Part shown: positions 1-7,386 of the stretch, one piece after another | How the letters are laid out: each line of letters opens with the position of its first letter | How positions within the stretch are numbered: the first letter of the stretch is position 1 | Assembly (NCBI GenBank): GCA_900556625.1 | Contig: USPQ01000068.1 | Span: 1-14,788 of the forward strand | Source of the DNA: an uncultured Bacteroides sp. | GTDB lineage: Bacteria > Bacteroidota > Bacteroidia > Bacteroidales > Bacteroidaceae | DNA: 14,788 bases | Reading direction: 5' to 3' | Notes under the pieces: generated by a model | Seen by the model: the letters and a program-made list of their open reading frames with translations, nothing else | Database searches by the model: none | What the model was told of the DNA's origin: nothing | Position numbers and translations under genes: made by a program

Positions 1-64
1 CACTAACCTTTGATAGTAGAATAATAATACCGCATAGTAGAATATGTATAAACATTTGGTTCAT
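1..64 (-). CDS. N-terminal fragment of a membrane or secreted protein
   Basis: Only the first 21 codons are in the window; the gene continues past the left edge. The reading frame is open from an ATG at 64-62 and begins MNQMFIHILLCGIIILLSK, a short start followed by a strongly hydrophobic stretch. This looks like a signal peptide or a first membrane segment. The start is supported by a perfect Bacteroides promoter ending about 30 bp upstream and by a purine-rich AGAGACAAGAA just before the ATG. It is transcribed separately from the lipoprotein pair to its right, because a strong terminator (251-306) lies between them. The product cannot be named from this fragment. Confidence 0.6.
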   Translation of the reverse strand, partial: MNQMFIHILLCGIIILLSKVS

Positions 65-92
65 TTCTTGTCTCTTTTATAGTTTGACGGTG

Positions 93-123
93 CAAAGGTA
101 TGGATTATTTCGTTATATCCAAA
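93..123 (-). promoter_or_regulatory. Bacteroides housekeeping promoter for the left-edge gene
   Basis: Read on the minus strand, TTTG (123-120) is followed after exactly 19 bp by TACCTTTG (100-93). This is a full match to the Bacteroides primary-sigma consensus (-33 TTTG, -7 TAnnTTTG). Transcription would start near 86 and reach the ATG at 64 after a leader of about 22 nt. Matching both boxes at the preferred spacing makes chance unlikely. Confidence 0.85.
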
Positions 124-250
124 CAAAACGTTACTTTTTTATCATATAAAATTTCATTTCATAAGTTTTAATCGGGTATTATCTAAAATATATCACTAAA
201 GAAATCAAAAGATATGCAGACCATACTCACACAATGGAGCCGATGAAAGC

Positions 251-306
251 TTTATAAAAAAACAAGCGGAAAAATATACAAGGAAACACCGTGCATATCT
301 TTCCGC
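251..306 (-). terminator. Rho-independent terminator after the lipoprotein pair
   Basis: On the minus strand the arms 306-292 and 280-266 form a 15-bp stem (GCGGAAAGATATGCA with TGTATATTTTTCCGC) containing two G-U pairs and an 11-nt loop. A T-rich tail, TTGTTTTTTTATAAA (265-251), follows. It starts 20 bp beyond the stop codon of the gene at 327-755 and so ends that transcript. It also insulates the promoter at 93-123 from read-through. Confidence 0.9.
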
Positions 307-326
307 CATAATTTTAGCTATATATA

Positions 327-755
327 TTATTTCAAAGGAGTAAATTCCCTATATTCCCGAGACATATCCAAACTTCCATATTCTCCCCATCGATCATAAA
401 CTGCAAACTTCGCGGTTGTGAGTTCTTCAATATCCCAATAATGATCTTCACCGAAATAAATCGTATTGGAACTTTGGTTATAAAAAGCCCACCGATAATA
501 GATTTCACTCTGGGATTCCTCACCATCCTTACCTGTTACAACAATAGTACGTGTACAAGTACCATCTCTTCTGAACCGATAAATATCCTGAGCCGTTTCT
601 TCCGTATCATAAACGACCTTTTCACCGGCCCATACCACATCACAAATCAAAGAGATAATATTATCTTCTCCTTCCTCATAGTATCCGCTCTTTTCAACAC
701 AACCGGTCAGGAAGAAAAAAACAGAGCAAACAAGAGGGATGCATAACCTTTTCAT
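327..755 (-). CDS. Small lipoprotein, possibly lipocalin-like, function unknown
   Basis: This 142-residue protein starts with a basic residue, a hydrophobic stretch and a clean lipobox, LTGC, with the lipidated cysteine at residue 19, so it is a lipoprotein. Acidic residues soon after (EKSGYYEEGED) resemble the Bacteroides signal for export to the cell surface. The mature part, about 120 residues, is rich in alternating beta-type segments with aromatic residues (YRFRRDGTCTRTIVV, YYRWAFYNQ, YWDIEEL). That pattern suggests a small beta-barrel or lipocalin-like fold, but this is impression rather than a recognised family. The ATG overlaps the stop of the upstream gene as ATGA (755-752), so the two are probably translationally coupled and work together. 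A strong terminator follows 20 bp after the stop. Confidence 0.8.
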   Translation of the reverse strand: MKRLCIPLVCSVFFFLTGCVEKSGYYEEGEDNIISLICDVVWAGEKVVYDTEETAQDIYRFRRDGTCTRTIVVTGKDGEESQSEIYYRWAFYNQSSNTIYFGEDHYWDIEELTTAKFAVYDRWGEYGSLDMSREYREFTPLK

Positions 756-1480
756 CTACGTAAAAATCTAAGGTCTGCTATGTATGGAATCTCTTCATTC
801 AGACTGACCACTTCAAAATCCCAGTCCACATTATCGTTTGCAAACCATTCAAAGCAAGGATTGATGTGATAGCCAACACCACAGAACAATACCCCGACAT
901 TTTCCTTTTCACCCTTGCCATTCAATTCACATGTTACCAAGAATGCCCATCCTGCATTCTTATAAGCCTGTGGATTCAGCTCTACAGATGTCTCGATATA
1001 ATTACAATCACTAACATAATACTGTTCCTTGTAACTAGTCACATTTAAAGAAGAGACTGTCGAAGAATAGTTGCCGCCCAGCTTCTGGCGCAGTTCCACC
1101 GGAGAATCCTCATTTATACGGTTTACATAAATTTCATCTTCAGTTATCATTACGATATAGTCAACTGCACAAGAAGAAATCAGCTGCTCCGATATCTGAT
1201 TTATACGCGAAAGACTCTTGTTGAAAATTTCAAGGTTCAGCAAATTGACCGAATTTAATTCTTCCACAGCTGAATTCTTTATATACGACAAAACTGAAGT
1301 ATGCTTGTTTGAGTTGACATAATATTCGTGAGTAGTTTTATTAATATCCACAAAGTCATTCAAAACGGCAACATCCTGTTCATAATTACGACTTGCAGGA
1401 GTAGGAACATTCAAATTATCCCGGCAACTCTGAAAAAACAAAGTAAACAGGACAAAAGTCAAGGTAAAGATCTGCTTCAT
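752..1480 (-). CDS. Lipoprotein of unknown function
   Basis: The 242-residue product has a typical lipoprotein signal peptide ending FFQSC, with the lipidated cysteine at residue 19, followed by RDNLNVPTPASR. The mature protein has a helical-looking first half, roughly residues 35-100, and a probable beta-rich second half containing several cysteines (SSCAVDYIVMI, VSDCNYIE, LVTCELNGKG, VLFCGVGYHINPCFEW). I recognise no family or catalytic motif. The gene lies 152 bp downstream of an ECF sigma factor gene, in the same direction, with no clear terminator between, so it may be co-transcribed with it. A weak promoter-like TACATTTA (1529-1522) with a poor -33 box is the only sign of a separate start. 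Its stop overlaps the start of the next lipoprotein gene by 4 bp. Confidence 0.8.
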   Translation of the reverse strand: MKQIFTLTFVLFTLFFQSCRDNLNVPTPASRNYEQDVAVLNDFVDINKTTHEYYVNSNKHTSVLSYIKNSAVEELNSVNLLNLEIFNKSLSRINQISEQLISSCAVDYIVMITEDEIYVNRINEDSPVELRQKLGGNYSSTVSSLNVTSYKEQYYVSDCNYIETSVELNPQAYKNAGWAFLVTCELNGKGEKENVGVLFCGVGYHINPCFEWFANDNVDWDFEVVSLNEEIPYIADLRFLRR

Positions 1481-1632
1481 AACTGGTAATATTATTGATT
1501 CGCATTAGCAATAATTGATGGTAAATGTATTAATCAAATCATTACAAAACAACATCAAAAGCATAAAAACAAGTTAATATTAACATGAATTATAACATGT
1601 GGCACAGCATCCTCAATTTTCTTCCTCATGCT

Positions 1633-2163
1633 TCATCCGGCAAATGCTCCCAAAACCTTTCTTAATTCGATTAACGTCAAATATATTTGTTGTTCTACTG
1701 TACGGACTGATATATTCATCTTGTCTGCAATTTCTTTATGACTTTTCCCATAAAAACGACTAAGTTCAAATACAGTTCTTCTGCGTTCAGGAATGCTTTC
1801 TAATTTTAAATAAATACCTTGCAATATTTCACGAAAATAAATACTCTCCAACAAATCACGATCTGTCAAATCTGATGACTCTTCCAAAAAACGCTCCTTA
1901 TATTCCAACCTAATTTTCTGATGTTTAGATATATTCAGAGCTATATTTTTAGTCATAATCAGAATATAGGCATCAAGTTCCCTTTTATTATCAATCCATA
2001 TACTTTGCTGCTCCCAAAGTTTAGTAAAAACTTCCTGAGCTACATCTTCTGCATCCAATTCTGATTTTAATAAACTATAAGCCAAATTCTTTACTTTAGA
2101 ATAATTGACCTCAAACAACTGCAAGAATACGCCAACATTTCCTGAGGAGGGTTCATTTCTCAT
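1633..2163 (-). CDS. ECF (sigma-70 family) RNA polymerase sigma factor, without adjacent anti-sigma
   Basis: The 176-residue product has the two-domain ECF layout. Region 2, about residues 14-83, contains ELDAEDVAQEVFTKLWEQ and the helix ELDAYILIMTKNIALNISK; it binds core polymerase and the -10 element. Region 4, about 118-170, contains LESIPERRRTVFELSRF and the helix-turn-helix KSHKEIADKMNISVRTVEQQI, which binds the -35 element. I chose the ATG at 2163; extending upstream to 2205 would need a TTG start and adds residues absent from the family. Such factors in Bacteroides usually sit beside a FecR-like anti-sigma gene and a susC gene, and neither is here. It lies just beyond the terminator of the preceding PUL and ahead of two lipoprotein genes. 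Its promoter is unclear: CATATTTG is present in the leader, but the nearest TTTG is 23 bp away. Confidence 0.9.
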   Translation of the reverse strand: MRNEPSSGNVGVFLQLFEVNYSKVKNLAYSLLKSELDAEDVAQEVFTKLWEQQSIWIDNKRELDAYILIMTKNIALNISKHQKIRLEYKERFLEESSDLTDRDLLESIYFREILQGIYLKLESIPERRRTVFELSRFYGKSHKEIADKMNISVRTVEQQIYLTLIELRKVLGAFAG

Positions 2164-2276
2164 AACTTCAATATAAAAAAGAATATCAACCGATGAATAA
2201 AACAAATATGCTAAAAGATACCATTAAAGTCTACAAATCTCAGAAAACTATATACCCCAATCCATTACCGGTATAG

Positions 2277-2316
2277 AAAAAGGTACGAAATCCTTTTTCA
2301 GATCCCGCACCTTTTT
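2277..2316 (-). terminator. Rho-independent terminator of the PUL operon
   Basis: On the minus strand, arms 2316-2301 (AAAAAGGTGCGGGATC) and 2292-2277 (GATTTCGTACCTTTTT) pair over 16 positions, three of them G-U, with an 8-nt loop. The right arm ends in five T. The hairpin starts 15 bp after the stop of the last PUL gene (2332) and separates the PUL from the second ECF sigma gene. Confidence 0.85.
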
Positions 2317-2331
2317 ATTTATCTCTCAAAC

Positions 2332-3645
2332 TTACAAATACAAGTTAAACTCTGTAACATACTTATTGCTACTTTCAGAAGACAAAACCTCATATTTAAG
2401 AAATTTGAAAGATGTAGGAGATTTAAATTTTATATATAAATCCGCCCCACTGATAACCTTCACATCCAAAGTTCCTAAAGAACGCCAACTACCTCCATCT
2501 TCAGATACAGAAACTGCAATTTTTTTAGGTGGATACCAAGAAACATCAAAATGAATATGCATGCCTTGTACCTCTTCTAACAACTGTGGCAATTCAGCAA
2601 TGAACCAAAGTTTATTATTTGCCCCATAGGCAGTAATTCCAGAATAAGTACTACCATCAAGAATTGAACTTGGACTACCTTCAACACCTGGAGAAGTCGT
2701 AATCTTCCATCCTGTTCTTTCTCTGCTAGCCCACATAGGATCCGGTTCAGACACTTGTTCCAAAACATTAGAAGTCTTAATAATATTAACATCGATCTTA
2801 TTGGTTTCTGCATCTCCGTTGATGTACTCATTCTCCTGTGTAGCAGAAGCTGAAATAGAAATTGAATACTCTTCATCCTTATCGGTAATTTTCAGAAAAT
2901 CATCTGAAATTTCACAAACAATCTCTTCTGAAACCAAGCTCCCGGCAGGAATCACAATTGAATTAGATGAAAAAGCTATGTTACTCAATAGACTTTCATC
3001 CAACCCTTCCACATTCAGCGTAAACTCTGCATCTTCTTTCAACACTTTATCCAACTGGACAGTAAACTTGAAAGCCATCTTATCTTCATTAAGAATCTCT
3101 CCATTAGCATAAATACGTGTAAAAGACAGATTATTTCCGCTTTCCCCCACCAAAGCTACATTAGAAGAGAAAGATGCCTTATTAAGGAGCATTTTAACTG
3201 AAACAGGCTTTACAAATTCACCGTTACTACCATGAATAGCAGCAACATTCACCTCTATTTCATACTTCTGTTCGGATAAATCATTGATAAAAGAAAAATC
3301 GTCCAATAATACAGACTGTTCCACTTCACCAGCAGGTATGGTTACCTGTTGAGGAAGATTTATTTCCTCACCTGAAATATTCTTAAATGTATAAGCCAAA
3401 TCTACAGTAACCTCATTAGGAGAAGCCGTAGCCAACTGAACCTTGAAAGCCACTTCCTTATCAACATTCAGAGTTCCATCTGCTGCATAAGTAACCTGAT
3501 AACTGCCATTCAACGGATCTTCCGAATTTGGAAGAAACAAAGATATAGCAGTATTTGGATAATCAACCAAATCCAATGTTTCATCTTCCTGACAAGAAAT
3601 AGCCAGAAAAGGTAATAATGCAAAAAATAAATATTTATACGACAT
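2332..3645 (-). CDS. Surface lipoprotein with two beta-sandwich repeats and a discoidin-like C-terminus (probable glycan-binding protein)
   Basis: This 437-residue protein has a signal peptide ending LAISC, with the lipid cysteine at residue 18, followed by QEDETLD, an acidic stretch like the Bacteroides surface-export signal. Residues about 28-155 and 163-290 look like two copies of one beta-sandwich module: each has an A-F-K-x-x-V-Q-L segment, then V-x-I-P-A-G, then an acidic E-Y/K-Y segment. They resemble DUF1735/Calx-beta-type domains of SusE-like proteins. Residues 300-437 (WASRERTGWKI, SSILDG, ISVSEDGGSWRSLG-type strands) resemble an F5/8 type C (discoidin) carbohydrate-binding domain. 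No catalytic motif is visible. As the last gene of the PUL, 30 bp after the GH18 gene and before the terminator, it most likely binds the glycan or glycoprotein at the cell surface. The position corresponds to BT3988 in the B. thetaiotaomicron PUL, from memory. Confidence 0.82.
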   Translation of the reverse strand: MSYKYLFFALLPFLAISCQEDETLDLVDYPNTAISLFLPNSEDPLNGSYQVTYAADGTLNVDKEVAFKVQLATASPNEVTVDLAYTFKNISGEEINLPQQVTIPAGEVEQSVLLDDFSFINDLSEQKYEIEVNVAAIHGSNGEFVKPVSVKMLLNKASFSSNVALVGESGNNLSFTRIYANGEILNEDKMAFKFTVQLDKVLKEDAEFTLNVEGLDESLLSNIAFSSNSIVIPAGSLVSEEIVCEISDDFLKITDKDEEYSISISASATQENEYINGDAETNKIDVNIIKTSNVLEQVSEPDPMWASRERTGWKITTSPGVEGSPSSILDGSTYSGITAYGANNKLWFIAELPQLLEEVQGMHIHFDVSWYPPKKIAVSVSEDGGSWRSLGTLDVKVISGADLYIKFKSPTSFKFLKYEVLSSESSNKYVTEFNLYL

Positions 3646-3675
3646 AATTATATCTTTCTAATTTAATGTATTATC

Positions 3676-5112
3676 TTACAAATCTTCCGGATAACGGTAA
3701 GGAGTAGGATCATTCTTTTTATAAAAAATACTCGGTGCTTTCAAAGGGGAACCATAAAGAGTCTTAACACCACTCAATTTAGAGAATACCGACTCATACT
3801 TATTCGGACTAGGAGCAAATCCCATAAACCAACCATACTCCTGATCTATAAGACTCTGAGCTCCATATTCTCCCAAGCTTCCTATACCCAAATTAAACTC
3901 GATAGCCATACCTGCGCATTCTTTAAATGTCAATCCCCCAATAGGTCTTGCAGCACCACCATAATTTGGTACCACAATGTCAATCCAGTTTTTAACATCA
4001 ACACCATCTACAGAAGTTGCTCCATACATTGCCCTATAATCAAAAACAGTGACTAACTTATCCGGCATAACTAACTTTGTTTCATAGCACAATCTTGCAG
4101 CTGCTTCTCTACCATGAGTTGTAATTGCTGGATTGTCAAGGTCATCAGGACCTGGTTCCGTAGAATATTCATCATCAAAATTAACTCCATCAAGGTTGTA
4201 TGCCTTACAATATTGAGCCAATTCACGTGCAAAATCTTTTGCTCCTTGCTTTGAAAGTTGAGCAACTCCTGCTACATCATGATTACCCAATATTCCTAAT
4301 AATACCTTAATGCCACGCTTGCGTAATGGTTGCAAAAGCGTTTCATTATTATCTAACAAATACTGAACATTCGGATTACATTTCACATAAGGGCGTCCGG
4401 CCTCTGCGTCATAGTTGATATTTGCAGCAAACAATACTACAACATCCCAAAGATATTTTCCATTCTCCAACTGGAAAGAAAGGGCATTTAAAGGATTTAC
4501 ATCATTTACTTCAAAAAACAGAAATCCTTTTACCACATCTTCTCCTTTAAAAACATCACCCGATTTTCTTATATCTTTTATGAGATAAACACAGTGACGA
4601 CTTTCTTCATCCTTGATTGTTATATCTGAACTATTTTCAACAACAGCAAGAGGCAAAGCATAAGTCTTCTCCGCTTCCAATTTGTCATCCGCCGTAATTG
4701 TCACCTCTACTTCCATTTCTTTAGTTTTTCCATCAGCCATTTGTAGAACGCCATTATTTGCCAATGCAACTAAACTTCCCGGAAACATTTCAAAGTCAGT
4801 ACCATGCAGTTGATTATACGTAGCCAAATAAGACTCATCTATGAGTACCTTAGCTGAAGAGGAAGAAGTTGCCTCTTTAGTCAGATTCATCTTCACCACA
4901 GTGGAATATTTCTCCGTATATAACTCCACTACATTAATTGACTTATTAGACTTTCCATCAGCTAAAAATGCACAATTTTCATAAATGCCATCTAAAGTCG
5001 ATTCATCAAACTGTTTTCCTATTTCCAAATCATCTGCACAAGAAGAACATAGTGATGCCCCTACAAAGAACAGAGCACCCAATAACAATGTATGTATATT
5101 TTTTCGTTTCAT
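3676..5112 (-). CDS. GH18 endo-beta-N-acetylglucosaminidase lipoprotein (BT3987-like, high-mannose N-glycans)
   Basis: The likely enzyme cuts between the two GlcNAc residues of the N-glycan core, releasing the glycan from glycoproteins at the cell surface. The signal peptide ends SLCSSC with the lipid cysteine at residue 25, then ADDLEIG. Residues about 35-180 form a DUF1735-type beta domain (KVLIDESYLATYNQLHG; DDKLEAEKTYALPLAV). The GH18 barrel covers about 195-470, with the signature DGVNFDDE at 308-315. The general acid is E315 and the oxazoline-stabilising aspartate D313; the second Asp of the usual DGxDxDxE is Asn. Other barrel features are LFAANINYD, KVLLGILGNHD, VTVFDYRAMYG and IVVPNYGG. 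I start at the ATG at 5112: the 8 extra residues to 5136 need TTG and spoil the signal peptide. At 478 residues it is close to BT3987, whose substrate I infer for it. Confidence 0.93.
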   Translation of the reverse strand: MKRKNIHTLLLGALFFVGASLCSSCADDLEIGKQFDESTLDGIYENCAFLADGKSNKSINVVELYTEKYSTVVKMNLTKEATSSSSAKVLIDESYLATYNQLHGTDFEMFPGSLVALANNGVLQMADGKTKEMEVEVTITADDKLEAEKTYALPLAVVENSSDITIKDEESRHCVYLIKDIRKSGDVFKGEDVVKGFLFFEVNDVNPLNALSFQLENGKYLWDVVVLFAANINYDAEAGRPYVKCNPNVQYLLDNNETLLQPLRKRGIKVLLGILGNHDVAGVAQLSKQGAKDFARELAQYCKAYNLDGVNFDDEYSTEPGPDDLDNPAITTHGREAAARLCYETKLVMPDKLVTVFDYRAMYGATSVDGVDVKNWIDIVVPNYGGAARPIGGLTFKECAGMAIEFNLGIGSLGEYGAQSLIDQEYGWFMGFAPSPNKYESVFSKLSGVKTLYGSPLKAPSIFYKKNDPTPYRYPEDL

Positions 5113-5136
5113 ATGTACTCTATATTTAGTTTGCAA

Positions 5137-6288
5137 TTATTTTACCGGAGGAAGTTCCACATTTACCCATGTCGGAGCTCCAGAAGCAGTAATGTCATTT
5201 CCGTTTCCTGTATGATCCTTAATAGCACTACCTGTTCCTTCATTAAACTTCCAATATGCTACCAATCCTGAAGCATGTGGATCTACTTCATATGGATTCT
5301 TTGCTATTTCCTCACCTGTACGCTGGATATTCCAAATACGCACTTCTGAAATATCACCAGGCAGCCAGCGCGTATTATCGTATGACTTGCCAATATAACA
5401 TCCAGATGTTAAATTCAAAGCATAAGTGGCATTCTCATCCGAATATACTTTTACGCCATCCTTGTAATAGATACGTTCGTGAGTACCTGCATCATAAACG
5501 ACAGCAATATGCACCCACTCTTTAGTCGGCAAACCTGCAACTGCATTCGGAGCAGGAAAATTCCCGCCGGGAGCAACACATTGCAACTGGTCACGTGGAC
5601 GGTCAGCATCTCCAATACGTAAAAGGAAACGACCTTCAATACCAAATATAGAACTCAATGCGTTATCACGCCCAGCTTCCCAATCATCACTGCGCAATAA
5701 TGCTTCCACAGTAATCGCATTTACATTGCTCATATCTGTCTTCCATGAAATAGGGAAATATATTTTCTCAATATTAGCTACCACATTGATCAATGCCGCA
5801 CCCTTGAATATAAAATAAGCAGTTCTTTTACTATCAAGTACCTCGATATCCGCATCCGTTATTGTAACCGGTAACACATAGCGTCTTGACTTGTCCAACT
5901 TATTTGTGTTTTTAAAGTTAACAACAACATCATCACTACTGATATCTCCCGCTTTAATCGTAACCGACTTGACCGGAATCTCATAATAATCAGCAGCCAA
6001 AACCTGTGCGTTATCATTAAAAGCCAAATTATAAGCAGCAGTCAATTGCGGAGCAGCATCAAAAGAAATATTCACCTCTCTATCCAACGGATCAGCCAAG
6101 CGATAAGATATGGACCGGGTAGCTTCCGAAATGGTCTCTTTAATCAACAAATCATCCCTAACTTGCTGGGAAGTGACAAATACCTTATTATCATAATGGT
6201 GTTCATCATCAATATCATTATTTTGGCAACTTCCCAATACTAATGAGCAAAAAGAAAGGGAAGCAAACATATACTTATGTAATTTCAT
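5137..6288 (-). CDS. DUF1735 plus LamG-like surface glycan-binding lipoprotein
   Basis: The 383-residue product has a signal peptide with lipobox LGSC (cysteine 21), then QNNDIDDEHH, an acidic surface-export-like stretch. Residues about 34-163 form a DUF1735-type domain: VSxxxx-type strands around SYRLADPLDREVNISF, the segment AAYNLAFN, and SRRYVLPVTITDADIEVL. Residues about 175-345 look like a concanavalin/LamG (Laminin_G_3) domain, with TVEALLRSDDW, EWVHIAVVYDAG, IYYKDGVKVYSD, CYIGKSYDNTRWLPGDISEVRIWN and a final LVAYWKFNEGTG strand. No glycosidase catalytic motif is visible, so a binding role is inferred. It lies 8 bp after the pseudo-GH18 gene and 24 bp before the endoglycosidase gene, within one operon. 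The order matches BT3986 of the high-mannose N-glycan PUL, from memory. Confidence 0.88.
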   Translation of the reverse strand: MKLHKYMFASLSFCSLVLGSCQNNDIDDEHHYDNKVFVTSQQVRDDLLIKETISEATRSISYRLADPLDREVNISFDAAPQLTAAYNLAFNDNAQVLAADYYEIPVKSVTIKAGDISSDDVVVNFKNTNKLDKSRRYVLPVTITDADIEVLDSKRTAYFIFKGAALINVVANIEKIYFPISWKTDMSNVNAITVEALLRSDDWEAGRDNALSSIFGIEGRFLLRIGDADRPRDQLQCVAPGGNFPAPNAVAGLPTKEWVHIAVVYDAGTHERIYYKDGVKVYSDENATYALNLTSGCYIGKSYDNTRWLPGDISEVRIWNIQRTGEEIAKNPYEVDPHASGLVAYWKFNEGTGSAIKDHTGNGNDITASGAPTWVNVELPPVK

Positions 6289-6296
6289 ATCTTCTT

Positions 6297-7370
6297 TTAT
6301 TTTGACGGATTCATTATACTAATAACCTCACGAATTGAAGAGAACGTATTATTATAATAATCATCCTGTACATTCATAACAAACATTCCTTTTCTTTCAA
6401 ATCCAGTTGACGCCTGCACATTCCACCATGCGGCTCCCTGAGTAGCTAAAGTTTTATTTCCTTCAGAGTCAACTGTATTCCAATATCCTATCACCTGATT
6501 CTTGTCATCCGGCTGCGGTAGTTGAACACACGCAATAAAACGGTCAGCAGGGACAGGATTTGTCCCTTCATACAATTCTTTCGCATCTTCTCCTGCCTGA
6601 ACAGCCAATAACGCCTTGACACTTAAATCATCACCATTTGTTGACAAAGCTGTTTTAAGAATAATATAATCAGCCAACCCTATTATTCCCATATTTTCAG
6701 CTGTAAGATATTGTACATTAGTATAAAAGAACAACGACTTATCGGATGCTTGCTTCCACTCTTTCAGTTTATTCAAGAAGTTTGTCTGACGAGATGTATA
6801 TACCTCAAGCTCCTCACCTTTCAAGCTAACCAAAGAACGACCGGTATAATCAGCAATAATACCATCATAATTATCCGCCAAAGCAAGCATCTCACCTGTA
6901 CGTTTGTCCAAATAAGCCCGACCTTCTTCTTCCGTCAAGTCAGGATTAGCTTTCTTCATCTCCTTCCATTCTTCCTCAAATTTAGAAAAATCAATACTGT
7001 ACACCACCTTCGTACCTTTCTCTCTGACTATTCTTATTTCGTCCAGCATATTTCCGGACAATTTATCCGGATTATTCAAACTGATATAGTCGATACTGTC
7101 AGGCAAAGCGGACAATCTTTCGGCCTGTTTGGAAGGATCTGCCACATTCTCCACAGATACTATAGTCAATTTATGCTCACTTGCTTTATAAATATTCAGA
7201 TCTTTCAGATAATCAGCGTATAGTTGAGGATTTTGTTCTTCAAGCGAAGGAGTATGTATATCCAGGCTCTCCACATCCGTCCAGTCCTCACAAGAACAGA
7301 ATGAGAGTGACATAGTCATGCATATCGCAACACACAGTCCGCTATATCCAAATGTATTTTTCATAAACAT
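6297..7370 (-). CDS. GH18-like lipoprotein lacking the catalytic glutamate (probable surface glycan-binding protein)
   Basis: The 357-residue protein has a signal peptide ending SLSFCSC, with the likely lipid cysteine at residue 27, followed by EDWTDVESLD. The remainder reads as a GH18-type barrel of the BT1044-like class: HKLTIVSVENV, IDYISLNNPD, GTKVVYSIDF, NYDGIIADYTG, SLFFYTNVQYL, ADYIILKTA, RFIACVQLP, and GAAWWNVQ. The GH18 signature DGxDxDxE appears as DGIIADYT (169-176): the third Asp (D174) is kept, but the second Asp is Ile and the catalytic Glu is Thr. It is therefore probably not a hydrolase but holds glycan in the old active-site groove. Start: ATG at 7370; an alternative ATG at 7364 gives MKNTFGYSG. 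It is 16 bp downstream of the susD-like gene, the usual place of a surface glycan-binding protein. Confidence 0.88.
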   Translation of the reverse strand: MFMKNTFGYSGLCVAICMTMSLSFCSCEDWTDVESLDIHTPSLEEQNPQLYADYLKDLNIYKASEHKLTIVSVENVADPSKQAERLSALPDSIDYISLNNPDKLSGNMLDEIRIVREKGTKVVYSIDFSKFEEEWKEMKKANPDLTEEEGRAYLDKRTGEMLALADNYDGIIADYTGRSLVSLKGEELEVYTSRQTNFLNKLKEWKQASDKSLFFYTNVQYLTAENMGIIGLADYIILKTALSTNGDDLSVKALLAVQAGEDAKELYEGTNPVPADRFIACVQLPQPDDKNQVIGYWNTVDSEGNKTLATQGAAWWNVQASTGFERKGMFVMNVQDDYYNNTFSSIREVISIMNPSK

Positions 7371-7386
7371 TATCTACTTTATTATA

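Noticed and set aside
441..746. 101-codon open frame on the plus strand
   Set aside because: Antisense to the lipoprotein at 327-755, which has a clear lipobox, coupled start and terminator.
1555..1629. Short minus-strand open frame of 24 codons after the second sigma gene
   Set aside because: Too short, no distinctive ribosome binding site, and no conserved content to judge.
2164..2205. Upstream TTG start for the second sigma gene, adding 14 residues
   Set aside because: The ATG at 2163 gives the usual ECF length; the added residues do not look like the family.
2164..2276. Promoter for the second sigma gene from CATATTTG with an upstream TTTG
   Set aside because: One mismatch in the -7 box and a 23-bp spacer, outside the usual 19-21 bp.
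5113..5136. Upstream TTG start for the GH18 gene, adding 8 residues
   Set aside because: The ATG at 5112 gives a normal lipoprotein signal peptide; the extension would sit directly on the upstream stop codon and put charged residues ahead of it.
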